Below, in pieces: positions 8,073 to 16,926 of a stretch of 64,000 bases of DNA (the first letter of the stretch is position 1; each line of letters opens with the position of its first letter). The notes below the pieces were generated by a model. The model did no database searches. It was not told where the DNA came from and saw nothing but the letters and a program-made list of their open reading frames with translations. The translations under genes were made by a program, and so were the position numbers. The stretch comes from Stigmatella aurantiaca DW4/3-1 (lineage in GTDB: Bacteria; Myxococcota; Myxococcia; Myxococcales; Myxococcaceae): contig NC_014623.1 in assembly GCF_000165485.1 (NCBI RefSeq), positions 6,714,893-6,778,892 of the forward strand, given 5' to 3'.

Positions 8073-9059
8073 CTACTGGAGGCCGAGATCCTTGCGCACC
8101 GCCTGGTAGGTTTCACGGGTCGCCAACTTGCCGGAGGTCAGAATGAGCTTCTCCGGCTCCTTGTTCGCCGTGATCCAGTTGTACATGTTGATCGCCGTCT
8201 CATACCCATGACGCTTCGGCGAGATGATGACACTGCCGTAGAACCCTGTCGGGCTGGGCTTCTTGAACTCGTTGATGGCCGCATCCGAGCCGCCAATGCC
8301 CACGGCGATCACATCCGCGGCCTTCAACCCCGCCGCCTCGGACGCCCGGACGGCCCCGAGCACCGCCTCATCATTGAGCCCGAACGCCACCCACTTCTTG
8401 ATATTGGCATTCTTGTTGAGGACGACGTTGGCTGCATTCAGCGCCGCTTCCGTGTCGGTCTTGCTCTGGGGCGCATCGAAGATGTTCGACGCCACGAAAC
8501 CATTCTGTTTCAGCACCGAGATAGCGCCTTCGACGCGGTCCTTCGCGGTGGGAAGCTGATCATAGGACACGCGGATGGCTCCCACTTCTTTCATATTCCA
8601 ACCACGCGCCTTGATCTGATCGACGATGGCTTGCCCCACGGCCTCGCCGATCTTGGTGGCTGAGATGCCCATGTGCGGCACGTTCTCGAGCGGCTTGCCC
8701 TTGCTGTTCACCAACCGGTCATCCACGGTCATCAGCTTGAGCTGGTTTGCGGTGGCGCGCGCCACCAACCCCGGGCCCAGCTTGACGTCCGGCGTGCAAA
8801 TCACCACGCCTTGAGCGCCTTGGGCGCCCAGGTTGTCGATGGCTGACAATGCTTTCTCACCATCCTCGGCGCCAATCTTGACCAGGGTAAAGCCCTTCTC
8901 CTTGGCAGCGATGTCCGCGAACTTCCATTCGTCCTGGAACCAGGGCTCCTCGGGCTGTTTGACGACGAAGCCAATCTTGACATCGGCAGCCACGGACGCG
9001 GTCGACGCCATGAGCACAGACATGGCACAAGCCATGAACAGCTTATTCACGAAGCGCAT
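8073..9059 (-). CDS. araF: L-arabinose-binding periplasmic protein
   Basis: A 328-residue sugar-binding protein with a signal peptide (residues 1-24, hydrophobic core then ASVAAD). The mature start resembles E. coli AraF closely: KIGFVVKQPEEPWFQDEWKF, then VICTPDVKLG, VDDRLVNSKGKP and GFYGSVIISPKRHGYE are near matches. This makes L-arabinose the likeliest ligand, with D-galactose or D-xylose possible. A GGAGG site lies just upstream of the ATG. Myxobacteria feed mainly on protein, and no arabinose catabolic gene or AraC regulator flanks the operon, so its use here is unclear. By eye the coding bases look less GC-rich than those of neighbouring genes, which hints at acquisition. Confidence 0.9.
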   Translation of the reverse strand: MRFVNKLFMACAMSVLMASTASVAADVKIGFVVKQPEEPWFQDEWKFADIAAKEKGFTLVKIGAEDGEKALSAIDNLGAQGAQGVVICTPDVKLGPGLVARATANQLKLMTVDDRLVNSKGKPLENVPHMGISATKIGEAVGQAIVDQIKARGWNMKEVGAIRVSYDQLPTAKDRVEGAISVLKQNGFVASNIFDAPQSKTDTEAALNAANVVLNKNANIKKWVAFGLNDEAVLGAVRASEAAGLKAADVIAVGIGGSDAAINEFKKPSPTGFYGSVIISPKRHGYETAINMYNWITANKEPEKLILTSGKLATRETYQAVRKDLGLQ

Positions 9060-9142
9060 GTTTTCCTCCCTAAAGCGACAAAGGCTTTGAGACGGGTGGT
9101 GTCCTACGGCTGCCTATCCGGCAGAAGTCAATCGGCCCGCGG

Positions 9143-9170
9143 AGGGTAGTGCGTGAAGTGAATTAGTCAA
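9143..9170 (-). promoter_or_regulatory. Candidate promoter of the araFGH operon
   Basis: Read on the minus strand, a TTGACT -35 (9170-9165) is separated by 16 bp from a TACCCT -10 (9148-9143). This would give a leader of roughly 75 nt before the araF ATG at 9059. The surrounding 9100-9200 stretch is relatively AT-rich. No AraC-type half-sites were recognised. Confidence 0.35.
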
Positions 9171-9216
9171 TTGCCGATGAGCGCTTGGGCTCATGAGAGC
9201 GCATTGCCAGGTGTGT

Positions 9217-9957
9217 CTAGGCCGCCTCGGCGACGAGGAGCGCCTCCACGTTGCCCGCGGGTCCAGGCACGGGGCAATCCATGACGCCCCGCACCGTAAG
9301 CCCCTGCTCCCGGACAAACGCCGTCACCGAATCAATGGCCGACTGGCGGGCATCTTCATCCCGCACCACGCCCCCTTTGCCGATGTTCTCCCGCCCCACC
9401 TCGAACTGCGGCTTCACCAGGGCCACGAGCAACCCACCGGCCTCCAGGAACGGCAGCACGGAAGGGAGCACCTGGGTGAGGGAGATGAAGCTCACGTCGA
9501 TGACGATGACACCCGCCTTCTCGGGCAGATCCTCGGCGGTGAGGTAGCGCGCGTTGACCCGCTCCCGCGAGCGCACCCGCGCATCGGTCCGCAACTTCTC
9601 GTGGAGCTGGCCATACCCCACGTCGATGGCGTGCACGCGCAGGGCCCCTTCCTGCAAGAGGCAGTCGGTGAAGCCCCCGGTGCTGGCGCCAATGTCCGCG
9701 CCCACCTTGCCTCGCACCTCCAGCCCGAAGCGATCGATGGCCGCCTTGAGCTTGAGGCCGCCGCGCGACACATAGGGCAGGACTTCGCCCTTGAGGCGCA
9801 TCTCCGCCTCCACGGGCACCAGGGCCCCGGGCTTGTCCACGCGCTGATCGCCCACCACCACCTGGCCTGCGAGGATGAGCGCCTGCGCCTTCGTCCGGGA
9901 CTCGGCCAGTCCCCGCTCCACCACCAGAATGTCCAGGCGCTCCTTCCGAGGCTTCAT
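9217..9957 (-). CDS. tlyA: TlyA-family rRNA 2'-O-methyltransferase / hemolysin-like protein
   Basis: A 246-residue protein with an N-terminal S4 RNA-binding domain (residues about 5-65) followed by a Rossmann methyltransferase domain. The SAM-binding region is GADIGASTGGFTDCLLQ near residue 85, with conserved IDVSFISLTQVLP and LVKPQFE motifs. In mycobacteria TlyA methylates ribosomal cytidines and sets capreomycin sensitivity; the same chemistry is assumed here. The ATG at 9957 overlaps the dxs stop as ATGA, which makes this the last gene of the long operon. Adjacency of tlyA to dxs and the prenyl synthase is common in bacteria. Confidence 0.9.
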   Translation of the reverse strand: MKPRKERLDILVVERGLAESRTKAQALILAGQVVVGDQRVDKPGALVPVEAEMRLKGEVLPYVSRGGLKLKAAIDRFGLEVRGKVGADIGASTGGFTDCLLQEGALRVHAIDVGYGQLHEKLRTDARVRSRERVNARYLTAEDLPEKAGVIVIDVSFISLTQVLPSVLPFLEAGGLLVALVKPQFEVGRENIGKGGVVRDEDARQSAIDSVTAFVREQGLTVRGVMDCPVPGPAGNVEALLVAEAA

Positions 9958-11702
9958 CGTCCCCTCTCCAGCAGGGCCCTCCCGGCGCGCCGCATCCCCC
10001 CGGCGTCCAGTCCCAGCTCCGAGCGTTGCGTCCGCGCGTCCCCATGCGGGACGAAAGCATGGGGCAGTCCCATCAACCGGACTCGCGGGGTGAGCCCATG
10101 CGCGGCATACAGCTCCAACACCGCACTGCCCAACCCTCCGCGGGCCGTGCCCTCCTCCACCACCACCACGTGCCCACACGCCGCGGCTTCCAGCAGGGCG
10201 GGCGCGTCCAGGGGGCTCACCCACCGCGCATCCAGCACGCTCCAGCCAGGCTCGGCCTGAGCAGCCTCCAACGCGGCCAGGGCCAGCGGTCCCAAGGCGA
10301 CCAGGGTGAGCCGCGGGGCCTCGGCCCGGCGCAACCAGCGGGCGCCCTGGACAGAGGCCGTCCCGGCGCGCAGCTCCGGAGGCACCTTGGGCAAGGTGCC
10401 CCGGGGGAACCGGATGACGCTCGGGCCCGGCGCCGCGAGCGCGGTGGCCAACATGGGGGCTATATCCTCACCCACCACCGGGGCCATCAAGGCCAGCCCG
10501 GGCAGCGCCCGGAGGGCGGAGAGATCGTACGCGCCCTGATGCGTGGCGCCATCCGCCCCCACGAGCCCCGCGCGGTCCACGGCGAAGAGGACGGGCAGCC
10601 CCGGCAGGCACACGTCGTGGATCACCTGGTCGAACGCGCGTTGCAGGAAGGTGGAGTAGATGGCACACACCGGCCGGGCCCCTGCCGCGGCCAGCCCCGC
10701 GCAGAAGGTGACGGCGTGCTGCTCGGCGATCCCCACATCGTGCACGCGGTCCGGATAGCGGGCCTTCAGGTCCACCAGGGCGGAGCCCTCCAGCATGGCG
10801 GGCGTCACCACCACCACGCGTGGATCCACCGCCATCGCCTCGTCGAGGGCGGCGGCGAAGGCCTCGCTGAAGGTGCGCTGGCCGCCCCGCGAGCGCACCA
10901 GCTTTCCATCCCGCCACTCGTAGGGGCCCATGGCATGGCCACGCGTCTGCGTGTCCGCTTCCGCGGGAGGAAAGCCACGCCCCTTCTGGGTCATCGCGTG
11001 CACCACCACCGGCCGGGAGGAGTGCTTCGCCTCGCGCAGCGCCTTCAGCAGCGCCCCCAGGTCATGTCCGTCCAAGGGGCCTAGATAAGTGAAGCCCAGC
11101 CCCTCGAAGAAGGCGCGGGCCTCCCGGGTGCGCAGCAGCGCGGGAATGGCCCCCACGTTGGCCGAGATGGACATCTGGTTGTCGTTGAGCAGCACCACCA
11201 GGGGCAGGTGCGAACCGCCCGCGTTGTTGAGTCCCTCGAAGGACAACCCCCCGGTGAGCGCGCCATCGCCCAGCACGGCCACCACATGCCCGGGCTTGCC
11301 CATCCGGCGCTTGCCCTCGAGCATCCCCAACCCGGCCGAGACGGCCGTACAGGAGTGGCCCGCGGCGAGCGCATCCAGCGGGCTCTCCCGTGGATCCAGG
11401 AAGGGCGCGATGCCTCCAGCCTGCCGCAGCGTGCCCATGCGCTCGCGCCGCCCCGTGAGCAGCTTGTGCGCATAGGCCTGGTGGCCCACGTCAAAGAGGA
11501 TGGAATCCTGAGGGGCGTGGAAGACGCGATGCAGCGCCACCACCAGCTCCACGGCCCCCAGAGAGGCCCCCAGGTGGCCCCCAACGCGGCCACACACGGT
11601 GATGATCTCCTCCCGGAGTTCCTCGCACAGCTGCGGCAGTTCGGACTCGGGCAGGCCCCGGACGTCCGCGGGCGAGTGAATTCGCGGGAGGAGTCCCGTC
11701 AC
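9954..11702 (-). CDS. dxs: 1-deoxy-D-xylulose-5-phosphate synthase, compact form
   Basis: A thiamine-diphosphate transketolase-like enzyme that joins pyruvate and glyceraldehyde 3-phosphate to DXP, the precursor of MEP-pathway isoprenoids, thiamine and pyridoxal phosphate. Motifs: DVGHQAYAHKLLTGRR, ThDP site GDGALTGGLSFEGLNNAG through LNDNQMSIS, and IAEQHAVTFCAGLA of the second domain. At 582 residues it is shorter than typical enzymes of about 620, because the loop after NVGA is reduced. The GTG at 11702 is chosen: it overlaps the ispA stop as GTGA and homology begins a few residues later. Upstream in-frame sequence belongs to ispA in another frame. Confidence 0.92.
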   Translation of the reverse strand: MTGLLPRIHSPADVRGLPESELPQLCEELREEIITVCGRVGGHLGASLGAVELVVALHRVFHAPQDSILFDVGHQAYAHKLLTGRRERMGTLRQAGGIAPFLDPRESPLDALAAGHSCTAVSAGLGMLEGKRRMGKPGHVVAVLGDGALTGGLSFEGLNNAGGSHLPLVVLLNDNQMSISANVGAIPALLRTREARAFFEGLGFTYLGPLDGHDLGALLKALREAKHSSRPVVVHAMTQKGRGFPPAEADTQTRGHAMGPYEWRDGKLVRSRGGQRTFSEAFAAALDEAMAVDPRVVVVTPAMLEGSALVDLKARYPDRVHDVGIAEQHAVTFCAGLAAAGARPVCAIYSTFLQRAFDQVIHDVCLPGLPVLFAVDRAGLVGADGATHQGAYDLSALRALPGLALMAPVVGEDIAPMLATALAAPGPSVIRFPRGTLPKVPPELRAGTASVQGARWLRRAEAPRLTLVALGPLALAALEAAQAEPGWSVLDARWVSPLDAPALLEAAACGHVVVVEEGTARGGLGSAVLELYAAHGLTPRVRLMGLPHAFVPHGDARTQRSELGLDAGGMRRAGRALLERGR

Positions 11703-12592
11703 GACCTCCGCTCCACCACGTAGCGGGCAAGCGCCGCCAGCGGCCCGCCCACCCCTTCCAGCGGCTCCACGGCGGCCACGGCCTCCGCCACCTTGTCCGA
11801 GGCCAGCTTCCGGGAAGCCTCCAGCCCCACCACCGCCGGGAAGGTGAAACGGCCCGCCGCTGAGTCGGCCCCCACGGGCTTGCCCAGGTCCTCGGCGGTC
11901 GCCGTCACATCCAGGATGTCGTCGGCGATTTGAAAGGCCAGCCCGATGGCATCGCCATACGTGGTCGCCCGGGCGAGCGTCTCCGCGTCGCCTCCAGCGC
12001 CCAGCACGCCCATGCGGCACGCGGCCCGCAGGAGCGCGCCGGTCTTCATCCGGTGCAGGCGAACGAGGTAGTCCAGGTGCGCCGGCCGATCCTCGGCGAC
12101 ATCCAGCACCTGTCCTCCCACCATGCCAGCCGCCCCCGCGGCCCGGGCCAGTTCGCCACAGAGCAAGCCCCGGACCGGCTCGGGTCCCGAGCCCACCAGC
12201 GCGAAGGCCTCCGTGAGGAGCGCGTCCCCGGCAAGCAGGGCCATGCCCTCGCCATACACCTTGTGGTTGGTGGGCCGGCCCCGGCGCAGATCGTCGTTGT
12301 CCATGGACGGCAGATCGTCATGAACCAGCGAGTAGGTGTGGATGTACTCCACCGCGCACGCGGCATCTTCGACCGGGGCCGCCGCGGTGCTCTGACGGGA
12401 GGTGGTGTCCGCGAACGTCAGGCACAACACCGGCCTCAACCGCTTTCCCCCTGCCAGCAACGAGTAGCGCATGGCCTCCGCCAGACGTGGGGGCGTGCCC
12501 AAGGACTCCAGCCGGTCCGCGCGCGACTTCAGCAAGGACTCCACGTGCGCCTGCCGGGTGGCCAGAAAGGATTCCAGATGAAAGGTGCTCAT
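11699..12592 (-). CDS. ispA: Polyprenyl (farnesyl-type) diphosphate synthase
   Basis: A 297-residue trans-prenyltransferase that elongates DMAPP/GPP with IPP, probably to farnesyl diphosphate. The first Asp-rich motif DDLPSMD is at residues 92-98 and the second, DDILD, at 224-228. GGKRLRP near residue 48 binds IPP. The overall form matches IspA-type short-chain synthases, but geranylgeranyl product is not excluded. It is translationally coupled on both sides: ATGA overlap with the response regulator upstream and GTGA overlap with dxs downstream. It could supply FPP for the squalene synthase encoded about 7.5 kb away. Confidence 0.9.
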   Translation of the reverse strand: MSTFHLESFLATRQAHVESLLKSRADRLESLGTPPRLAEAMRYSLLAGGKRLRPVLCLTFADTTSRQSTAAAPVEDAACAVEYIHTYSLVHDDLPSMDNDDLRRGRPTNHKVYGEGMALLAGDALLTEAFALVGSGPEPVRGLLCGELARAAGAAGMVGGQVLDVAEDRPAHLDYLVRLHRMKTGALLRAACRMGVLGAGGDAETLARATTYGDAIGLAFQIADDILDVTATAEDLGKPVGADSAAGRFTFPAVVGLEASRKLASDKVAEAVAAVEPLEGVGGPLAALARYVVERRS

Positions 12593-12987
12593 GAACGTTC
12601 CCCCCCTTCGGACTCAGACACAGGAATCAACGCGCGGATGCGGTTGATGAGCTTGTTGAGATCCAAGGGTTTGACGAAGTAGTCCGCAGCCCCCGCGTCT
12701 ATCCCCCGGCGCCGGTCCTCTGGCTCGCCCCGCCCGCTGATGAAGATGACGGGGATGTCGCGGAAGCCCTCATTCTTCTTCACGGCCTTGCACAGCTCGA
12801 AGCCGTCGATCCAGGACATGTTCACGTCCAGGAGGATGAGGTGTGGGCGCCGGAGTTGCAGCGAGGAGATCAACCGCAGCCCGTTGGCCGCGCTCGACAC
12901 CTCGAAGTTCTCTCCCTCGAGTGCCAGCGCGAGCAGCTCTCGTGTATCGCGATCGTCATCGACGATGATGATTCTGGGCTTCTCCAT
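12589..12987 (-). CDS. Single-domain response regulator
   Basis: A 132-residue receiver-only protein. Acidic pocket VDDD near residue 10, phospho-acceptor Asp in LILLDVNMSW, Thr/Ser switch VIFISGR and Lys in YFVKPLD are all present. It has no output domain, so it would act by protein interaction, like CheY/Spo0F. The ATG at 12987 has a GGGAG site at good spacing and is preferred. An alternative ATG at 13011 overlaps the xseB stop (TGATG) and adds eight residues. The stop overlaps the ispA start. No histidine kinase is adjacent. Confidence 0.85.
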   Translation of the reverse strand: MEKPRIIIVDDDRDTRELLALALEGENFEVSSAANGLRLISSLQLRRPHLILLDVNMSWIDGFELCKAVKKNEGFRDIPVIFISGRGEPEDRRRGIDAGAADYFVKPLDLNKLINRIRALIPVSESEGGERS

Positions 12988-13010
12988 GGCGCTCCCAAGA
13001 GAGGCTTCCA

Positions 13011-13337
13011 TCAAAAAGGGACATCATCTTCCGGAGGAGCCTTCGCGGCGGAGGTCTTCGGCGCCGCCGCGGGGGGCGGCCGATTGCCCGCGGGCAGGGG
13101 GGCGATGCTCTCCCGTCCGTCCTCGTCCACCAGCAACTGCTCGATGCGCTGCTCCGCCTCGTTGAGGAGTTTCTCACCCCGGCGGACCAAGCGAATGCCT
13201 TCCTCGAACGCTTTGAGCGACTCCTCGAGCGACAGGGAGCCGCCCTCCAGCTTCACCACCATCGCTTCCAACCGTGCGACCACATCTCCGTACTGCTCCG
13301 GTGCTGGCTCCTCCACCACCTTGCCTGCCTTCGCCAC
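13011..13337 (-). CDS. xseB: Exodeoxyribonuclease VII small subunit
   Basis: A helical small subunit of about 108 residues with the family core YGDVVARLEAMVVKLEGGSL and SLKAFEEGIRLVRRGEKLL. It pairs with XseA, encoded just upstream, to degrade single-stranded DNA. The C-terminal 40 residues are an Ala/Pro-rich tail not found in the short E. coli protein. The GTG at 13337 is preferred because GGAGGAG lies just before it; an upstream ATG at 13388 lacks such a site. An 84-bp gap separates it from the xseA stop. Confidence 0.88.
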   Translation of the reverse strand: MAKAGKVVEEPAPEQYGDVVARLEAMVVKLEGGSLSLEESLKAFEEGIRLVRRGEKLLNEAEQRIEQLLVDEDGRESIAPLPAGNRPPPAAAPKTSAAKAPPEDDVPF

Positions 13338-13421
13338 GTCCGACTCCTCCAGCACCGTGAAGATTGGGCGCGCGACTCTAGAGGACACCCTCGCCTGGAG
13401 CCAGCCTGGACTGTACGCGCC

Positions 13422-15149
13422 TCAGCAGTCCGTCGGCCCCTTCACAGCCGTGACGGTCGCCTCGATTTCCTCGCATCCTCCGAGAGTCCGGGCGCCGTTG
13501 TTGGCGAACTTGATGCCCAGCGTCATGCCCGGCTGCACGTCGGTGATGGACCGCACCACCGCCCCATCGGTCTTCCGGAAGGCGACCGCGTACCCTCGGG
13601 ACATGATCTTCAGGGGGCTCAGCGCATCCAGCTGGGCCGCCAGCCGCTGGAAGCGGCCCTGGGAATCCGCGAGCACCTGTGCCTGGAGGGCAAGCAAGCG
13701 AGCCTTGTGGGCGTTCACCCGAGCGCGTTCCGCCGCCACCCGGAGTGTCGGAGAGGCCCGCTCCAACCCGAGCCTCCCCCGGGCCAAGTCCGCCCTTCGA
13801 GTGGCCACTCCCAGCCGCAGGGCCTCCTGGAGCCGGGCGGCCAGCCGATGCAGGTGGGCCCGCTGCTCTCCCAGCCGGGCCTGGGGACGCGCCCGCTGAA
13901 GCCGCTCTTGCAGTGCCCGGAGCGCCTCCCGCTTTGTCCGCAGCGCGGGGCGCAACGCGCGCATCATCTCCTCGAGCTGCTCGGACAGGTGCAGGCGCTC
14001 CTGGCCCAGGCGCCTGCGCGGATCCACCAGCCGTCCCGCCAGGTGTCCCTGCCGCTCGCGCAGCTCCAGCACCCGGCGCTCCGCCGCCTGGCGCAGGCGC
14101 GCGGCATGGGTGTCCAGCGCGAGTTCCAGATCACTCAGCACCGGGGCCAGCCGCTCCGCCGCGGCACTCGGCGTGGGGGCCCGGAAGTCCGCCACGAAGT
14201 CCGCGATGGTGAAGTCAATCTCGTGCCCGATGGCCGAGACCACCGGCACCGGGGAGGCATGGATGGCCCGCGCAACGACCTCCTCGTTGAACGTCCAGAG
14301 ATCCTCGACCGAGCCTCCTCCGCGCGTCACTACGATGACGTCCACGTCCGTGCGGCCCAGGCGGGCGATGGCCCGGGCCACTTCGGGAGCAGACCCCTCT
14401 CCCTGCACGCGCGCATCACACAGCAGCACGCTCAGGCGGGGGTGGCGCGAGGACAGCACGCGCAGGAAGTCCTGCAGCGCCGCGCCCGTGCGGCTCGTCA
14501 CCACGCCGATGCGCCGGGGCAGGAAGGGCAACGGGCGGGGCGGACGAATGCGGCGGCTGCCGATGAGCCCCTCGGCCGCCAACCGCTCCTTGAGCTGCTC
14601 GAAGGCAAGCGCGAGCGCTCCCTCTCCCACGGGCTCCAGCTTCTGGACGATGAGGCTGTAGCGCCCTTGGGGCGCGTACACGTCCACGCTGCCCTCGGCC
14701 ACCACCTCCAGCCCATCCCGAAGGGCAAACCGAAGCCGGGGAGCTTGAGAGGCCCACAGCTTGGCATCGATGGAGGCGTCCACGTCTTTCAGGGAGAAGT
14801 AGAGGTGGCCCCGCGCATTGGCTCCCCGAAACCCCGAGACTTCGCCCCGGACGATGACGCGCGGATAGCGGGACTCGATCGTCTCCTTGAGCTGGCGCGT
14901 CAACTCTCCCACCGACAGCACGGCGCGAGCGGCACGGGCCGGCGCTCCGGGCAGCGGCGGCAGGGAGGAAGACACCTCACCCCGCTCCACCACGGCTTCC
15001 GGGGGCACGTCCGTCACGGGGGCCTTCGCGGAAGGAGGCACCTTGCCGGAGAAACCTGGCGCGGCCAGGGGCTTGAGGCCACCGAACAGATCCCCCTGCC
15101 CCCCCTCCGTGGGCGGATCTTCGCCCACGGTCCCCCGGCGACGCTTCAT
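13422..15149 (-). CDS. xseA: Exodeoxyribonuclease VII large subunit
   Basis: A 575-residue nuclease subunit. An N-terminal Pro/Ala-rich extension of about 75 residues precedes the OB-fold (residues about 78-175, with VRGEVSGFR and YFSLKDVDASI). The catalytic domain follows, with motifs GVVTSRTGAALQDFL, RGGGSVEDLW and SAIGHEIDFTIADFVAD, then a long coiled-coil region rich in Arg, Leu and Gln that binds XseB subunits. The ATG at 15149 overlaps the stop of the upstream FHA gene as ATGA. The N-terminal extension is longer than in the E. coli enzyme (456 aa) and may be disordered. Confidence 0.92.
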   Translation of the reverse strand: MKRRRGTVGEDPPTEGGQGDLFGGLKPLAAPGFSGKVPPSAKAPVTDVPPEAVVERGEVSSSLPPLPGAPARAARAVLSVGELTRQLKETIESRYPRVIVRGEVSGFRGANARGHLYFSLKDVDASIDAKLWASQAPRLRFALRDGLEVVAEGSVDVYAPQGRYSLIVQKLEPVGEGALALAFEQLKERLAAEGLIGSRRIRPPRPLPFLPRRIGVVTSRTGAALQDFLRVLSSRHPRLSVLLCDARVQGEGSAPEVARAIARLGRTDVDVIVVTRGGGSVEDLWTFNEEVVARAIHASPVPVVSAIGHEIDFTIADFVADFRAPTPSAAAERLAPVLSDLELALDTHAARLRQAAERRVLELRERQGHLAGRLVDPRRRLGQERLHLSEQLEEMMRALRPALRTKREALRALQERLQRARPQARLGEQRAHLHRLAARLQEALRLGVATRRADLARGRLGLERASPTLRVAAERARVNAHKARLLALQAQVLADSQGRFQRLAAQLDALSPLKIMSRGYAVAFRKTDGAVVRSITDVQPGMTLGIKFANNGARTLGGCEEIEATVTAVKGPTDC

Positions 15150-16888
15150 TTGGAGATCTTCTCGAGCCAGGTCTTCGCCTTCCCGTGCGTCTCGTCGTCC
15201 GAAGGGGTCATGGAGATGACCTCCTTGAACTTCGGGATGGCGTCCTCGGGGTTGGCGTCCTTGAGGGCGTAGGCCTGCATGTAGATGTCCTTCGCCTTGG
15301 TCCTCAAGTCATTGAGCAGGTTGGAGGCCCCCACATGGCCCGGATCCGCCTGGAGCGTCCGGCGCGCATACTCCACGGCACGCGCCCACTGGCCCGAGGT
15401 CTTCGCGCTCGAGGCGCTCTTGTAGAAGATGTTCGCCGCGCGCGTGCCGGCATTCCGGGCCATGGTGCTCGGCCCCCGGCCTTCGGTGATGTCCTTGTCC
15501 AGCGCGAGCAGGCGCGACAGCCCCTTGGCGTCCAGGTCCTCCAGACGCTTGTAGAGCGAGCCGAACTCCGTCATGTCCTTGAGGATCGACTTGCACTTGG
15601 GCGACTTGGAGACGCACGCGTTGACCAGGGCCACCGCGCCGGACAGATCTCCATCGACAAAGCGGGTCACCCCCTGCTCCCACGGCTTGCCGGGGTTGGG
15701 CGGAGGCGGGGGCGGGGGCGGACGGTCCCGGACCTCGATGAGCCGCACGGCCTCTTCGTTGATGAGCTTGGCATCGCGGTGCGATTCGAAGGCCAGCAGC
15801 ACATCGTCGGTGATGCGCTTGGCCTCATCCAGCTGCTTCAGATCGAGCAGCTTGCGCGCCTCGCGCGCCTGCGCGTCGCCGGCATCCCGCAGGTTGCGCT
15901 TCAGCAGGCTCACCTGCTCGAACATCTGCGTGTCCTGGGTGACCTTGTCCAGCTCGGTCTTGGCCACGCTCAGCTTCTTCTCCTTCAGCGCCTCGGTGAC
16001 CGCCACGAGGTGCTTCTGGTTGGGAATCTCCTTCTCGGCCCGGTCCAGATAGTCCTTCAGACCGCCCATCTCGGGCTCGAGCGCCTGAAGCTCCAAGAGC
16101 TTGTCACGGGCCTCGGTCCACCGGCCCTCGCGCACCAGGTTCTTGGCATCCTGGAAGATGGCGCCCAACTTGGCCCTGCGGTCGGCCTCGATGCGCGCCT
16201 GGTTCTGACGCTGGGCGGCGAGCTTGCCTTGGCGGACCTGCAGGGCCACGAGCCCCAGCACCGCCAGCAGGGCCACCCCACCGATGGCCCCCATGATGAT
16301 CTTCTTCTTGCGCGCCTCCAGGGGGTCCACGGGCTTGGGCGTCGCCCGGGCCGACCGAACCCGCTCGGGACGGGACGACGAGGCGCTCGCGGGCCCAGCC
16401 GAGGGACGCGGCCGCGAGGGCGCGGGCGCCACCGGCACCATCATCGTCGAGTTCGCCATGTCGGCGAATGTCACCTCGGTGTCCCCCAGGGTGACGATGT
16501 CCCCATTGGCCAGCGGTACCTCCTCGGTGATCTGCTCGCCGTTGACCAGGGTGCCGTTGCCAGACCCCAGATCGCTGACCATCCACCCGCTGTCCACCCG
16601 GCGCAGCAGGATGTGGTTGCGCGAGACGGAGGAGTCCTGGATGCAGATGGCCGCTTCCTTCGAGCGCCCGACGACGTACTCATCCTCCAGCAGCACGAAC
16701 TCCTCACCCTCCATGGGCCCAGCGGAGACCACCAGCTTGTAGCCGTTGGAAGACCGGGAAGGCGTGCGGAGGGGTGCCGACGTACCAGTCCTGCGCGCGG
16801 GCCGTTGCGGCCCGCTCCCACCCGAGGAGCCGCCTGAGGAGCCGCCTGAGGCCGAAGGCCTTCTGCGCGTCGGGGGAGAGTTCGACAT
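15146..16888 (-). CDS. FHA-domain membrane protein with TPR-like C-terminal region
   Basis: A 580-residue protein. A Ser/Gly/Arg-rich N-terminus of about 45 residues is followed by an FHA domain (about 50-145) with YVVGRSKEAAICIQDSSVSR and GSGNGTLVNG, the residues that bind phosphothreonine. A Lys-rich stop and one TM (IIMGAIGGVALLAVLGLVAL, near 210-230) come next, then a helical region to the end resembling TPR/solenoid repeats, broken by a poly-Pro run near residue 430. The domain order places FHA in the cytoplasm and repeats outside. Neighbouring tad genes and a second FHA protein suggest a role in pilus or secretion assembly, possibly read-out of Ser/Thr kinases. The ATG at 16888 excludes upstream readthrough. 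Confidence 0.8.
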   Translation of the reverse strand: MSNSPPTRRRPSASGGSSGGSSGGSGPQRPARRTGTSAPLRTPSRSSNGYKLVVSAGPMEGEEFVLLEDEYVVGRSKEAAICIQDSSVSRNHILLRRVDSGWMVSDLGSGNGTLVNGEQITEEVPLANGDIVTLGDTEVTFADMANSTMMVPVAPAPSRPRPSAGPASASSSRPERVRSARATPKPVDPLEARKKKIIMGAIGGVALLAVLGLVALQVRQGKLAAQRQNQARIEADRRAKLGAIFQDAKNLVREGRWTEARDKLLELQALEPEMGGLKDYLDRAEKEIPNQKHLVAVTEALKEKKLSVAKTELDKVTQDTQMFEQVSLLKRNLRDAGDAQAREARKLLDLKQLDEAKRITDDVLLAFESHRDAKLINEEAVRLIEVRDRPPPPPPPPNPGKPWEQGVTRFVDGDLSGAVALVNACVSKSPKCKSILKDMTEFGSLYKRLEDLDAKGLSRLLALDKDITEGRGPSTMARNAGTRAANIFYKSASSAKTSGQWARAVEYARRTLQADPGHVGASNLLNDLRTKAKDIYMQAYALKDANPEDAIPKFKEVISMTPSDDETHGKAKTWLEKISK

Positions 16889-16926
16889 GATGAGCCACCA
16901 CTTCCTGCAAAGACGGGGGTACGAGC

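Noticed and set aside
9175-9210. Terminator between tlyA and araF
   Set aside because: Only a short GCGCT/AGCGC pairing with a 12-nt loop and no T-run was found.
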